Below, piece by piece: positions 24,501 through 35,600 of a DNA stretch of 64,000 nucleotides. The notes beneath the pieces were generated by a model. The model was not told the DNA's origin and made no database searches. It saw only the letters and a program-made list of their open reading frames with translations. How positions within the stretch are numbered: position 1 is the first letter of the stretch; each line of letters opens with the position of its first letter. The position numbers and the translations under genes were made by a program. This stretch comes from Yamagishiella unicocca (Eukaryota > Chlorophyta > Chlorophyceae > Chlamydomonadales > Volvocaceae), in the NCBI GenBank assembly GCA_003116995.1, contig BDSL01000027.1, forward strand, positions 930,001 through 994,000. The letters are read 5' to 3'.

Positions 24501-27500
24501 AGGCCCTCCACGCAGCGACCCGCCGGGTCAGTTTGGCCCAGATCAACACGCCCTTCTACTTGGCGTCGCTGCTACATGCCGCCGGCATGGCGGGGCTGGC
24601 GGACCCGTCGGTGAGGACGGGGGGGCGGGGTGAGGGCGGGGGAACGGGAAGGGGGTTTACATAAAAGAACTGTTGCCTCGACATGGGAACTGCAGGAAGG
24701 GGGGATGAGGGCGGCTGGGCGGGGGCGGGGGGCGGGGTGAGGGCTGCTTGGCGGGGGCGGGGCGGGAGGCGGGGTGAGGGCGGGGCGATGGGGACTTTGC
24801 GGGGGCGGGGGGGCTGTGGGGCCGCCCCCTTATTTTGCTGACGGTGTGACGGTCGGGCGGGAGGAGAGCTGGCTGGAGGGGGGGTGGTTCAGGGCCGCTG
24901 GCGGATAGAGGGCTGGGGGGGGGGGCGGAGCGGATGTGGGCTGGGGGCCTTATGGCCGGTGTGTGTGCTGTGGGGATGAGACCCGGCGAGCTCGGGGGGC
25001 GGCCCCGTCCTGTAGGCTCGTCGCTGAGGGTGTTGCCGCATGTTGTTGCATGTTGCCGCATGTGGGCAGCTCGACTGCGAGTTGCGGCACCCCACCCGCT
25101 CCTCCCTTATGTGCCGACGTATGGGCTGCCTCTCAACCCTCTCCTCCCCCACCCCCCATCCCCCTTCCGCCGTGCTGCCCCCGTGTCGCCTGACGACCGT
25201 AGGTGGTCCAGCCGCTGGCTGAGCGATTGGTGCAGCTTGTCAAGGAGGCGGCGGCGCAGCCGGCGGCGGAGCAGCAGCACCAGCACCAGCAGCAGAAGGC
25301 GAATGTGGAGAAACGGGACGATGATGGCAGCAGCAGTAGTGGTGGTGGTGGTGGCAACCCGAGTGCGGTTGTGGGGCTGAGGGATCGAGACATCATCTAC
25401 GTGCTGCAGGTGCGGGGGTGTGGGGTTTCGGGGGAGACCCGTGTCTTGATCCGCGACCCCACGCGCCCTGGCCATCCTCCCTGCCGTTTCCCCGTAGCTG
25501 TCGTCCGGCCCCATTATTACTAATCGCACGACCCTGTAACGGTATGGTCCCTCCGTATAATAACCGCTTTCCTGAACCAATCCTTGAACCTTGCCCCCCC
25601 ACCTCCGCCCTGTCCCCCACCCCCTTGTCCCCGCCCCGCCATGCTCTCCCCGCACCGGCCACCTCCTTTCGCCGCCGCGATCGGCGACCCGTGGGACCTC
25701 CGCGACCCGTGGGTCGCAGTCGTGCGCCGCATTGGGGCTGCCTGGCGACTCGGAGCTGGTGCAGGTCATGCTTGGGGAGGTGGGTTGGATGGGAGGCCCA
25801 CAGGGCCCACAGGGGGGTGGGTGTACGGCGACGTGTATCTGCCCATCCAGGGTCGCCGGGCAGGATGGGCCTTGTGTGAGGGTGCCGCTTCAGATGGCGG
25901 TGACAACAATTTTACACAATATCCCTAGGAAGAGCTGTAGGAACTGTCTTTTTCGACATGATGCATCCGCGATCTTCGCGATCTTCGTTTGGTGTCCTCT
26001 GGCGGATTTGTGGCTGCAAGCCAGCGCCGTGGGCAGTGGGCAGTCCTGTATGTGGGCGGTGTGTGGCGACGACTTGTTTCCGAAAGCGCGTACGGATGAG
26101 TGGAGCCCTTGGGCGTCGTACCCATTTTCATGCCGTACGACGCGTGAGGCCTCGAAAATACGTAATTAATCGTCGGGAATGTCGGGACACGCGTTCAATG
26201 CGGCTGTGCGCAGCCTCACCGAAGTGCCGAGGGGTTACCTAACCCGATCCCAAGGTGGCGGGCGGGGACCTATCCCCACCCGCCACCTGTTTCAACGCCT
26301 GTCCGTCCACCAGTTTGTTCTCGCACCCCCCCCCACCCACCCCCGGGTTTCGTCTCATTCTCTCATACCCTCCCCCGTGTTTCCTCTCATCCCCCCAGGT
26401 ACGGCGCAACGGCCCCAAGTGGTCCCTCCCGCGGAGACTGCAGGTGTGTGTCCACACAACGAAATTTTGTTTGCAGTCTGTGCATTAGGGCTGTTTCTAT
26501 AGCTACAACGAAGTGACGGGGAGAGGGAGCAACCACCTCACCCGCCCGATTTGAAGGCCTTGATCACCGGACCGCACCCTGCTGCATTCGACGGCATGAG
26601 CGAGTCCTCAATGGGGCCAGAGGGCCAGGTGGACTGTTGGGTTATTGACCAAGCTCCCAACCAACCCACCGACCCACCGACCCACCGACCCACTGACCCA
26701 CCGTCCCGTTGCTGCAGGCCGCCCAGCATTTGCTGGCGCTCGGTGTGGACGTGCTGGTGCCGGCGGGGGCCGAGGAGGTCCTAGTCACGGAGGGCGAGGT
26801 GGAGGAAAACCTGCGGAGACCCGAGCTCACGGTGGCGGTGAGCGACGAGGGAGGGGGAGGGAGGGGGGCGTGTGCTGTTTGGCCTGCTACCCAAATACGG
26901 ATACCGGTATGTTACAGACTGAATGCAATGTGGCCATTTACCGACTGAATGCGATGTAACGCGATTTCGCAACCAAGGTACACCACCGTTGCCTGCTTAC
27001 AAGACGCATAATAACAGGCAAGAAGCGCGCTTGCAAACCCGCCACCAGGCCGCCCACATCGCGCTGTCCCTGTCTGATACCGGGTAACAACCCTCCCCCC
27101 GGTAACGCCCCCCCCCCCTTGGATTCGCGGATCCTCTTATCACCCCCCCCCACGGCCTTCGTCTTTCGACTTTTGTATCCTTACCCCAGTTCTCCAGCAT
27201 GCATCTTAAAACGCCTGTCCTAAAGAGTTTTTCCTCGCATCCACGGGTCTTCCTCAAAACTCCCCAACACGCACAGGAAATGCTGCTCGTCCTGCGTTCC
27301 GTTGCCCGAATGCGAGTCGTCGCCGGCGGCGCCGGCGGCACTGACGGCCCCGCCGGCCCCGCGCCTGACGTCGACGGCGCCGCCGGCGCCGACAGCGCAA
27401 CGGCGCCACGGCACCGCATGCCCTCCGCGCTGGCGACTGCCGTACAGCTCGTCGACGCGGCAGCGCCGCTGATACGGCACCGCTACCTGGTGGCGGCGCT

Positions 27501-27828
27501 GGCGGCGCTGACGGCGGCGGGGGCGGCGGTGCCGCCGTCGCTGCTGTCCCGCGCGGAGCAGATATACCTGGCGCAGGGTGCCTTAGTCGGCGGCAGCCTA
27601 GACACTGAGCAGCAGCAGCAGCAGCACCAGCAGCAGCTGACATCCTCCGGCAAGTCGACGGTGGCTGCGGAGGGGGATGCGGTGTCGGCGCGCGACCTGA
27701 AGACCATGTGCGTGGCAGTGGGACGGGTGCTGGCGTGGCAACCCGATGCGGCGGCGGCGGCGCTGCTGCAGGAGGATTTTGTACGGCACTGTCGTACAGC
27801 AGCCATGGACGCCACGCGGTTCGGGTGA
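21578..27828 (+). CDS. OPR-like alpha-helical repeat protein, probably organelle-targeted, 927 aa
   Basis: Exons: 21578-22579, 23227-23883, 24470-24610, 25203-25409, 25720-25779, 26399-26443, 26718-26837, 27277-27828 (TGA stop). All seven introns are phase 0. The first 35 residues (MLGQLRAAGRAAVASG start) are rich in Arg, Ala and Ser with no early acidic residue, as in a mitochondrial or chloroplast presequence. Residues about 110-290 form an acidic/RGG-rich spacer. From about 310 onward helical segments recur, for example ASSWEQLERIL, LREVSYVLFGM, LSGTKLAVIVLAFAQ and LRDRDIIYVLQSCAALGLP. These resemble the octatricopeptide (OPR)/FASTK-type units that bind organelle RNAs in green algae. An Ala-Thr run (AAT)n lies near residue 380. 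No RAP domain is visible at the C-terminus. The helical-repeat class is likely, the OPR label is inference, and the RNA target is unknown. Confidence 0.7.
23131..23200 (+). repeat. Dispersed intronic repeat, part 2
   Basis: It begins GAAGCCTATGCACCAACTGC, then CACTTCCCACATCGAGTAA, then CGGTTCTTTTTCGTAAC. Related copies or fragments are at 3561-3600, 8943-8972, 22602-22640, 23936-23957, 24040-24090 and 24655-24695, every one in an intron of gene A or C. Part 1 and part 2 are adjacent at 23936-24090. Confidence 0.8.
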
Positions 27829-27865
27829 TGGCGCGCGGGCGGGTGATGGGCACCGCGAATGGCAG

Positions 27866-27966
27866 TTTCGGAGGCGAGTGGTGGTTTCGGAGGCGAGTGG
27901 TGGTTTCGGAGGCGAGTGGCGGTTTCGGAGGCGAGTGGCGGTTTCGGAGGCGAGCGGCGGTTTCGG
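27866..27966. repeat. 18-bp tandem repeat in 3' UTR of the OPR-like gene
   Basis: About five to six copies of GTTTCGGAGGCGAGTGG(T/C) begin some 40 bases past the stop codon at 27828. Confidence 0.85.
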
Positions 27967-28416
27967 CGGTGATGGGGACCGGAGCGGGAACGGGAGGGTG
28001 TGTGTCTGCACAGGGGGCATCAGATCTGCATACTGCTGTTTGAAATTCCGGATGTTCAAAGTCACGGCGCGTTCAGGCGTGGCCGGGCGCCCGCCCGTCG
28101 GGCAGCTAGGTGCGCACTGGGGCGCATCACATGCCGCCCGGTGTACGCTTGCTGGCCTTGGAAAAGAACCCGCAACAGGCCACGCAAAAGGCGAACTCTG
28201 TAGGGCTCCGAAACCCAGAGCACGACGCATAGGCGGCGAACTGACGTGGATGGTGCAGCGCCTTCCGTGCGTTCGGCTTGCCGCCCTGCTTGCCAGCCTG
28301 GCCAGTACCTGGCAGCCGTGCGCAGCCCACCGGTATGGCGGCGGGCGTGGGATCCGTTCAGGTGCCATGTTACGTCGGTCAGCCAGCCAGTCAGCCAGCC
28401 AGCCAGTCAGCCTATT

Positions 28417-28421
28417 TGTAA
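28417..28421 (+). terminator. TGTAA polyadenylation signal of the OPR-like gene
   Basis: First TGTAA seen downstream of the stop at 27828, about 590 bases away, which is within the range of volvocine 3' UTRs. Confidence 0.45.
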
Positions 28422-28429
28422 AATATGCC

Positions 28430-29658
28430 GTAACCAGTGCCTTACACTGTTCCCGCCGCCAAAATAACAACAACTTGAGACGTCACGGGAGGCTTGGTAA
28501 GTCACCAGCTCACGGAGGACCGATTATGTTAGCAAGGTAATGGAAGCGTTTGTATGTATGGTGGTGTTTGTGACGTACTGGTGCGTTTGCAGGGTAGTTG
28601 GCTTGCTGGGGTCAGGACGTCCACATCGCCGCCAGCTTTCTTCAGAAAGAGTATAAGAGGAACACGGTTGATTGCATCCCGCAAGTCGTGGTATTTCGCC
28701 TGGGTGAAGATGCTTATCTGGAAAACGAGTTGGGCCATGATGGGGGGTGGTGCTGGGGGAGCCCTCGCCGCGACGCTTGGCATGATGTGAGCCTCAACTA
28801 CCGATACTTTCGCAGCCGCATGTCGGAGGTTCCGGCATACTAGATGCAGTCATCTTTATCGTTTCTTGAACGCGTGCATTCCGCACGGTACAGGTCGTGC
28901 CAGCAGTCGGATGAAGTAAGACGTGCAGCCATTCCATCGTGGCTCGAAGCTCCCGAACAACGCTGCTTCACGTGAAAGCATCATCTACTACTTATTTTAC
29001 AATCCTTAAATTTATCGCACTTCCGTCGCCCGCAACCATAGATTCCGTGCATTCCGTGTCACGAGCCCGTCTGCGCGTCGGACTGTATCGAGATCCCACG
29101 CGCAAAGTTCCCACGCGCAGTGGAACTATTCGTAAACTTCGAAATTGGGTTTTCCAAAGCTGCGTTGTCTGAATGGAGTACCAGGAACGAAGTTGAGGGA
29201 TCAGTCGGGCTGGAAGTTGGAACCGCCGTGTCGTACGCTCGGCGACCCTTCCCCTCCCCATAGGACTTCCCAACAAGGGTGTAGGTAATGTGCACGCCTG
29301 CTTGATTATCTGAGCGTATTTTCGGCAAGCTGACGCGAACGCCACCTATTTGGCTACCGACGAACATAATAATAGCTCATCCTCAACTCAGACCATACAC
29401 GCAAAGGACGCAAACTTACAACACTAGCTTGCCCTCACATAACAGTACATAAAATTAAAGGCGAGCTGTCTGTAATTAGCGCACAGGCTATCCATCGCTG
29501 CGTGTCCTACTTGACGGTCCGGCTTCCAAAGGGGCACTACCGCCTCCGAATCCAGTCGAGCCTTGGGACATCACACATAGCCTGATCTAATTAACAGTTT
29601 GTACATACAATCAAAACAGCTGCTGTCTGATTCCGACGAGCCGCACTGCCGTCGCTCC
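28430..29658. other. Intergenic region before the matrix glycoprotein gene
   Basis: No credible exon. The promoter of the gene starting at 29659 should lie at the right end; I see no clear TATA box at a fixed distance. Confidence 0.4.
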
Positions 29659-32600
29659 ATGGGCGTGCGCCATGGGCCCCCGCCATTCTGCTTACGATCG
29701 TGCACCACCGCCGTCGGAAATCTTTTAGTGGCAGCTCTCACTCTCTCTGTTCTTGGCTGCATAACGGTACTTGCGGCGAACAATGCGAGCGTGGAGATAA
29801 CCGGCGCCACCACAAGAGGTGCCGTCATAGGGACAGCGGAGCTCCTGGAGTATATGTTCGATGTGACCTACTTGGGTACGACAGGGACGCAGACCAAGTT
29901 GTGCTGCTCGTCAATTTTCGAGGTTGCGCACTTGCTTAAGGTTATTGTGTTTTGATGACTCATGGTGCTGGTGCATCAAGCCTGCCCTGGGGCCCATCGT
30001 CGACAGCGCCAATGCACTGTGAATGGCTTCAATTCTCCGACAATCCTGAAGCCCCCAAAAACCTGTTTACTGTTCTCAATCTGACTGGATCGTTGCGCTG
30101 TGCGCCGCCCGCCTTTCATACTTCCTGCAGCGGCTGGTGAAGTGTCTTACCAAGTCGACTTCGGCGACGGCCATGGGCGCGCAGCCGGCACCATTTCCTG
30201 TCCCTGCCGGCAGCATTCGGTTGTCCGCGGTTACAGCTACCCGGCGGGGACGGGTGGAATGCACATGATCGATTTGCATGTGGTTGGACCCAGTGGCCTG
30301 GCGGCTGACACCAAGGCAGCCAGCCGCGCCGTCATGGTACGATCGACAGAGGGTTGATTGGGTATGTACCCCTTACTGTCTCTTTCCAATTTACATCATT
30401 CGGATGTATGGAGCAGCCAATGAACGGCTGGGAGCGAGATGAGGAACCTGGGGAACGTGATGAAAGCTGATGAAGGCTGTGTGCAAACCCAGTGTAAAAT
30501 GAGTTGATCCCTGATTAGGGCTGGTCTGTTTAAAGTGCGTTGGATCACTTAACCAAGCTTCATAGTTTGCAAAACGTGCACCAGCATCCAGAGGCGGCCG
30601 CATCACACCGAAGGAGAGACCCATTGCATACACCCACCCCACGGCCACCTGATGCTAATGCTGACCCATGAGCTCCCTCTCATACCCTGCCCAAACTGTT
30701 CATCTGCCAGCCGCCACACCCCCACTCACCCAGCTACCATCAACTCGTGTTAGGCGATGTGCCCGATGGTTCTACCTCTTGGTCTGGAACCCACTGTAAC
30801 CGTTACAACAACTCGTCCCCCGGTCACCCTCCCGCTCCTGGGCCCCCCTCTCGCCCCACCCAGGTGCTTCCCTCCACGACGAGGTCACGGCAGCTGCTGG
30901 ATGCAACTGACAACATCAGCTCTGGGGACCTCCAGCCAGACTCCACCCCGCCACCCCTGCCCCCGACAACCACCTCCTCCTCCTCCTCCCCTTCCTCCCC
31001 GCAAGCCGACAATGAGGGCGGCCACAGCCACGGCGAAGGCGGCTCTCCGCCTCCCATGCCTTCGGGGGCTGAAGAGTCCGTGATACTGCCCAGTCACGTG
31101 CTGCGGCCACCTTCAGACGACCTCGAGCAGGGCTGGCTGCAACCTCCCGGGAATCTCCTGGAGCGCCCACCAACATCGCTTTCACCTCACGAAGAGGCGC
31201 CGCCTCTGGGTGAGGGTGAGGATGGTGCCGATGCCATGGAGCCCACTGGCTGGTCGGAGCCACCGGGTGACAACCCCCTGGACCCCACATCTCCGAATTT
31301 CCTGGCAGCCCCTCTGGGCGTCCACCTCTACCCACCCCCCATGTACTCCAATCCCCCCGACTTCTACACGAAACCGCCGGACTCCACAAGTCCTGACCCC
31401 ACTGCACCACCCCTGGGTGTCTACCCCTACCCGGCCCCACTGGACTACAATCCCCCCGATTTCGACACTCAACCGCCGGACTCCATACCCACTGCACCAC
31501 CCCTGGGTGTCTACCCCTACCCACCCCCACTGGACTACACCCCCCCCGACTTCGACACTCAACCGCCGGACTCCATACCCACTGCACCACCCATGGGCGT
31601 CTACCCCTACCCACCCCCACTGGACTACAATCCCCCCGACTTCGACACTCAACCGCCGGACTCCATACCCACTGCACCACCCATGGGCGTCTACCCCTAC
31701 CCACCCCCACTGGACTCCAACCCCCCTGACTTCTACACCCCCCCACCAGGAGACGCTGACGACTATCAGTCGCCACCTTTGGGCTTTATGCCCCCAGACA
31801 TCATCACCGACCTGCCCCCGCCGTACCCTGGCCCCCGTCAGGCCTCCCCTCCTTCAGCCCCACGCCCACCTGCATCACCTCTCCCAGCACCCAAGGCTCC
31901 CCAATACACCGACTATCCGCCTTCGCCAGTGCCCCAATCTCCAGCCAAGCCCAGCCCGCCGTCCTCCTCTCCACTGCTGTCGCCGTATCCGGATACAGTG
32001 GTGACACCTCCCCCGTCCCCTCCCGCTCCCCAGCCTGCGCCTCCACCCTCAGCCTCTCCTACATCGCCCGTGTCGCCTCCACCCTTCATAAACCAGCCAC
32101 CATCGCCTGAGCCACCCACCCCACCGCTAGCGGACACACCCAGCCCAGTTCCGAGCCCCAACCCCAGTCCTGGTCTCATGACATCTCCCATGTGGCAACC
32201 GACACCGCCTTCTTACCCGCCACCACCGCTGCCATCGTCACCAGGAACACAGCCACCTCCTCCACCGTCCTCTTCTGGAATGCAGCCACCGCCTCCGCCG
32301 CCCTCTTCTGGAATGCAGCCACCGCCTCCGCCATCCTCTCCGGGAACACAGCCACTGCCTCCGCCATCCTCTCCGGGAACACAGCCACCGCCTCCGCCAT
32401 CCTCTCCGGGAACACAGCCACCGCCTCCATCGTCCTCTTCTGGAATGCAGCCACCGCCTCCGCCGTCCTCTTCTGGAATGCAGCCACCGCCTCCGCCATC
32501 CTCTCCGGGAACACAGCCACCGCCTCCGCCATCCTCTCCGGGAATGCACCCATTGCCGCCTCCACCATCCTCTCCAGGAACACACCCGCTGCCGCCTCCA

Positions 32601-35600
32601 CCGTCCTCTCCTGGAATGCAGCCACTGCCTCCGCCGTCCTATCCTGGAACGCAGCCGCCGGCTCCGCCATCCTCTTCTTGGACGCAGCCGCCACCTCCAC
32701 CTTCCTCTCCGGGAACACCGCCACCACCGCCGCCACCTTCTTCTGGAAGATGGGCCCCGCCTCTGATGCCTTCTCCAGGAATGCAGCCGCCACCTCCGCC
32801 ATCCCCTTTTGGGACGCAGCCGCCGCCTCCACCATCCCTTCTGGGAACACAGCCGCCACCTCCACCGTCCTATCCCGGATCACAGCTGCCACCTCCACCG
32901 CCCTCTTTTGGAATGCAGCCTCCGCCTCCACCGTCGTCTTCTGGAACACAGCCGCCGCCTCCGCCATCCTCTTCTGGGACACAGCCGCCACCTCCACCTT
33001 CCTCTTCTGGAACACAACCATCACCTCCGCCGGCCCCTCTGGGAACACAGCCGCCGCCTCCGCCATCCTCTTCTGGAATGCCGCCGCCGCCGCCATCCTC
33101 TTCTGGCACTCAGCCGCCACCTCCACCATCCTCTCCTGGAATGCAGCCTCCGCCTCCACCGTCGTCTTCTGGAACACAGCCGCCGCCTCCGCCATCCTCT
33201 CCAGGAACACAGCCGCCGCCTCCGCCATCCTCTCCAGGAACACAGCCGCCGCCTCCGCCATCCTCTCCTGGAACACAGCCGCCGCCTCCGCCATCCTCTC
33301 CTGGAACACAGCCACCTCTACCATCCTCTCCTGGAACGCAGCCACCACCTCCACCATCCTCTCCTGGAACGCAGCCGCCGCTTCCACCGTCCTATCCCGG
33401 ATCACAGCTGCCACCTCCACCGTCCCCTTCTGGAATGCAGCCTCCGCCTCCACCGTCGTCTTCTGGAACACACCCGCCGCCTCCGCCATCCTCTCCAGGA
33501 ACACAGCCGCCGCCTCCGCCATCCTCTCCTGGAACACAGCCACCACCTCCACCATCCTCTCCAGGAACACAGCCGCCGCCTCCGCCATCCTCTCCTAGAA
33601 CACAGCCGCCGCCTCCGCCATCCTCTCCTGGAACACAGCCGCCGCCTCCGCCATCCTCTCCTGGAACACAGCCACCACCTCCACCATCCTCTCCTGGAAC
33701 ACAGCCGCCGCCCCCTCCCGTCCCGGTCACGCAGTCTCCCCCTCCTGGAGCACCCACCCCAGAGGACATGAAGGATTTGTACGGCCAAGCATACGCCGCG
33801 TCCTACCTGGACCGCTGCCAGATTTACTTGGATGTTAATGCCAACGGTGTGTACGACGTCGGTGAGCCTGGTGATTGGACGGTTGCAGGCTCGTACCAAT
33901 TCGCCGCCAATAAGGAGGCCGCGCAAGTGGGGCCATTGCGTGTCATGCCCCACCCAGCCTGGCAGCCAATGCGACTCAGCAGCCCAGCCGACGGGGTCGG
34001 ACCCACGGGTCGGCAGTGCTATGAGCCTCTCACGGGCCAGCGCAGCGCCTTTCCGCTGTCTGCCCCACCCGGTGTCCGCATCCTCACGCCGTTGACGACC
34101 ATAGTGACCGAGCTGATGTACGGCACTTGGAGCAGCGGAGGTAGCGCCGTACACCTTGACCGGGAGCACGCCGCAGCAGCCGTGCTGAAGTACTTTGGCT
34201 TCCAGGATCTGGATCCGAGCCAGCCAGGTGCATTCGACGCCATCCGGGAGTCTTACAGGCTCAGCACGCACCGTGCGACTCTGCTCGTCCAAGCTGAGAA
34301 CCGAGCGCTCGTGTGGACATGGCTCGCTGCTAGGTGTGTGGGTGGCGGTGAGGGGGACTTAGGGGTGTGTGTGTATGTGTGTGTGTGTCTGTGAGGGGGA
34401 ACACTAAGGGGTGTGTGTGTGTATGTGTGTGTGTGTGTGTGTCGGTGAGGGGGACTTGGGGAGATGCAGCATGTGGAAGGGGGCTGCAAGTGGCAATGCA
34501 TTGCATCGCTCTTAACAAGGCTCCTGAAAGCGCAGAGGGGTAATGCGCACACCGATGCAATGCCGTGGGGTCCTGTGCGGGAAGCTGTACGACAGGCTAT
34601 ACACACGGTGGCATCTACAACTTGGCGACGGCTCTGTGCCCCCCCCCCACAGCACCCAGCTACACATGGATTCCCACCCATACAGCACCTGATGATCATG
34701 AGCACGTTGCTTTCCCTCCACACATAAAAACTCGCCATTTACCCACCACCACACGGTTACTACTATCACACGGGTTTTCCTCGCAACAACCCACCACCCA
34801 CCACCACCCCCGATGGTTATAACCTTTTGGTCTGGAACCCACTGTAAACGTTACAACAACCACCCCGCCCATGCCCCACCACGCACGCCTGCAGCATCTT
34901 TCTGGACGGCACGCAGTACAGCGCGTTGCCCCGGATCATATCCATCTGCCAGCGCACCCTGGCCCAACAAATCTACGAGCACGAAGAGCCCAAGCACCGG
35001 AGGATGCTGGCCTCCATCAACACCACTGCCTTCACGGGCCGTGAAGCGGACCTGTACGACCTTGTCGTACTCATGTCAGCGCGCCTGGCAAACGAGACGG
35101 CCGTGGATCCCACCCTAGTCTACGCGACGGAGGTCTTCAGCAATCCTGTCAAGCTAGCAAGCGTGCTGTCAGCGGTCGCCCGGTTTGAGGAGCTGCTGCA
35201 AGCTGCTGCCGCGCGCAACACGACCGCTGCGGAAAGCTCCTCAGTGCTGCACGGGGTGCAGCAGCTGGCCCTCCTGGCGTCGACCATGGTGACGGACTGC
35301 GTCGTACAACTCAACAATGTGACCCACCCCAACACAACGCTGTTGCTGCAGGTAAGGTTTGGCGAACATGGACCCATGTTCAGGTTACTGCAACACGCAC
35401 GCGCACCAGAACGGGCCCCTGCCAGCATCTGACCGTGCATTCCTGCAGCGACCATCCCACGGCACCCCTTCCCGCACCCACCCACGCAGGACTTCGCCTC
35501 CTGCAGCGCTTCGGACGCGATCCTCATCGCCGCGGCCAACCTAACGACCTCCCTGGACAACCCAACGGTCTGCAGCACCGCCGCAGCAGCCGCCAGCGGC

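Noticed and set aside
29599..29658. Upstream extension of the glycoprotein start
   Set aside because: The frame is open, but the upstream start is TTG; the first ATG at 29659 places a normal signal peptide at the N-terminus.
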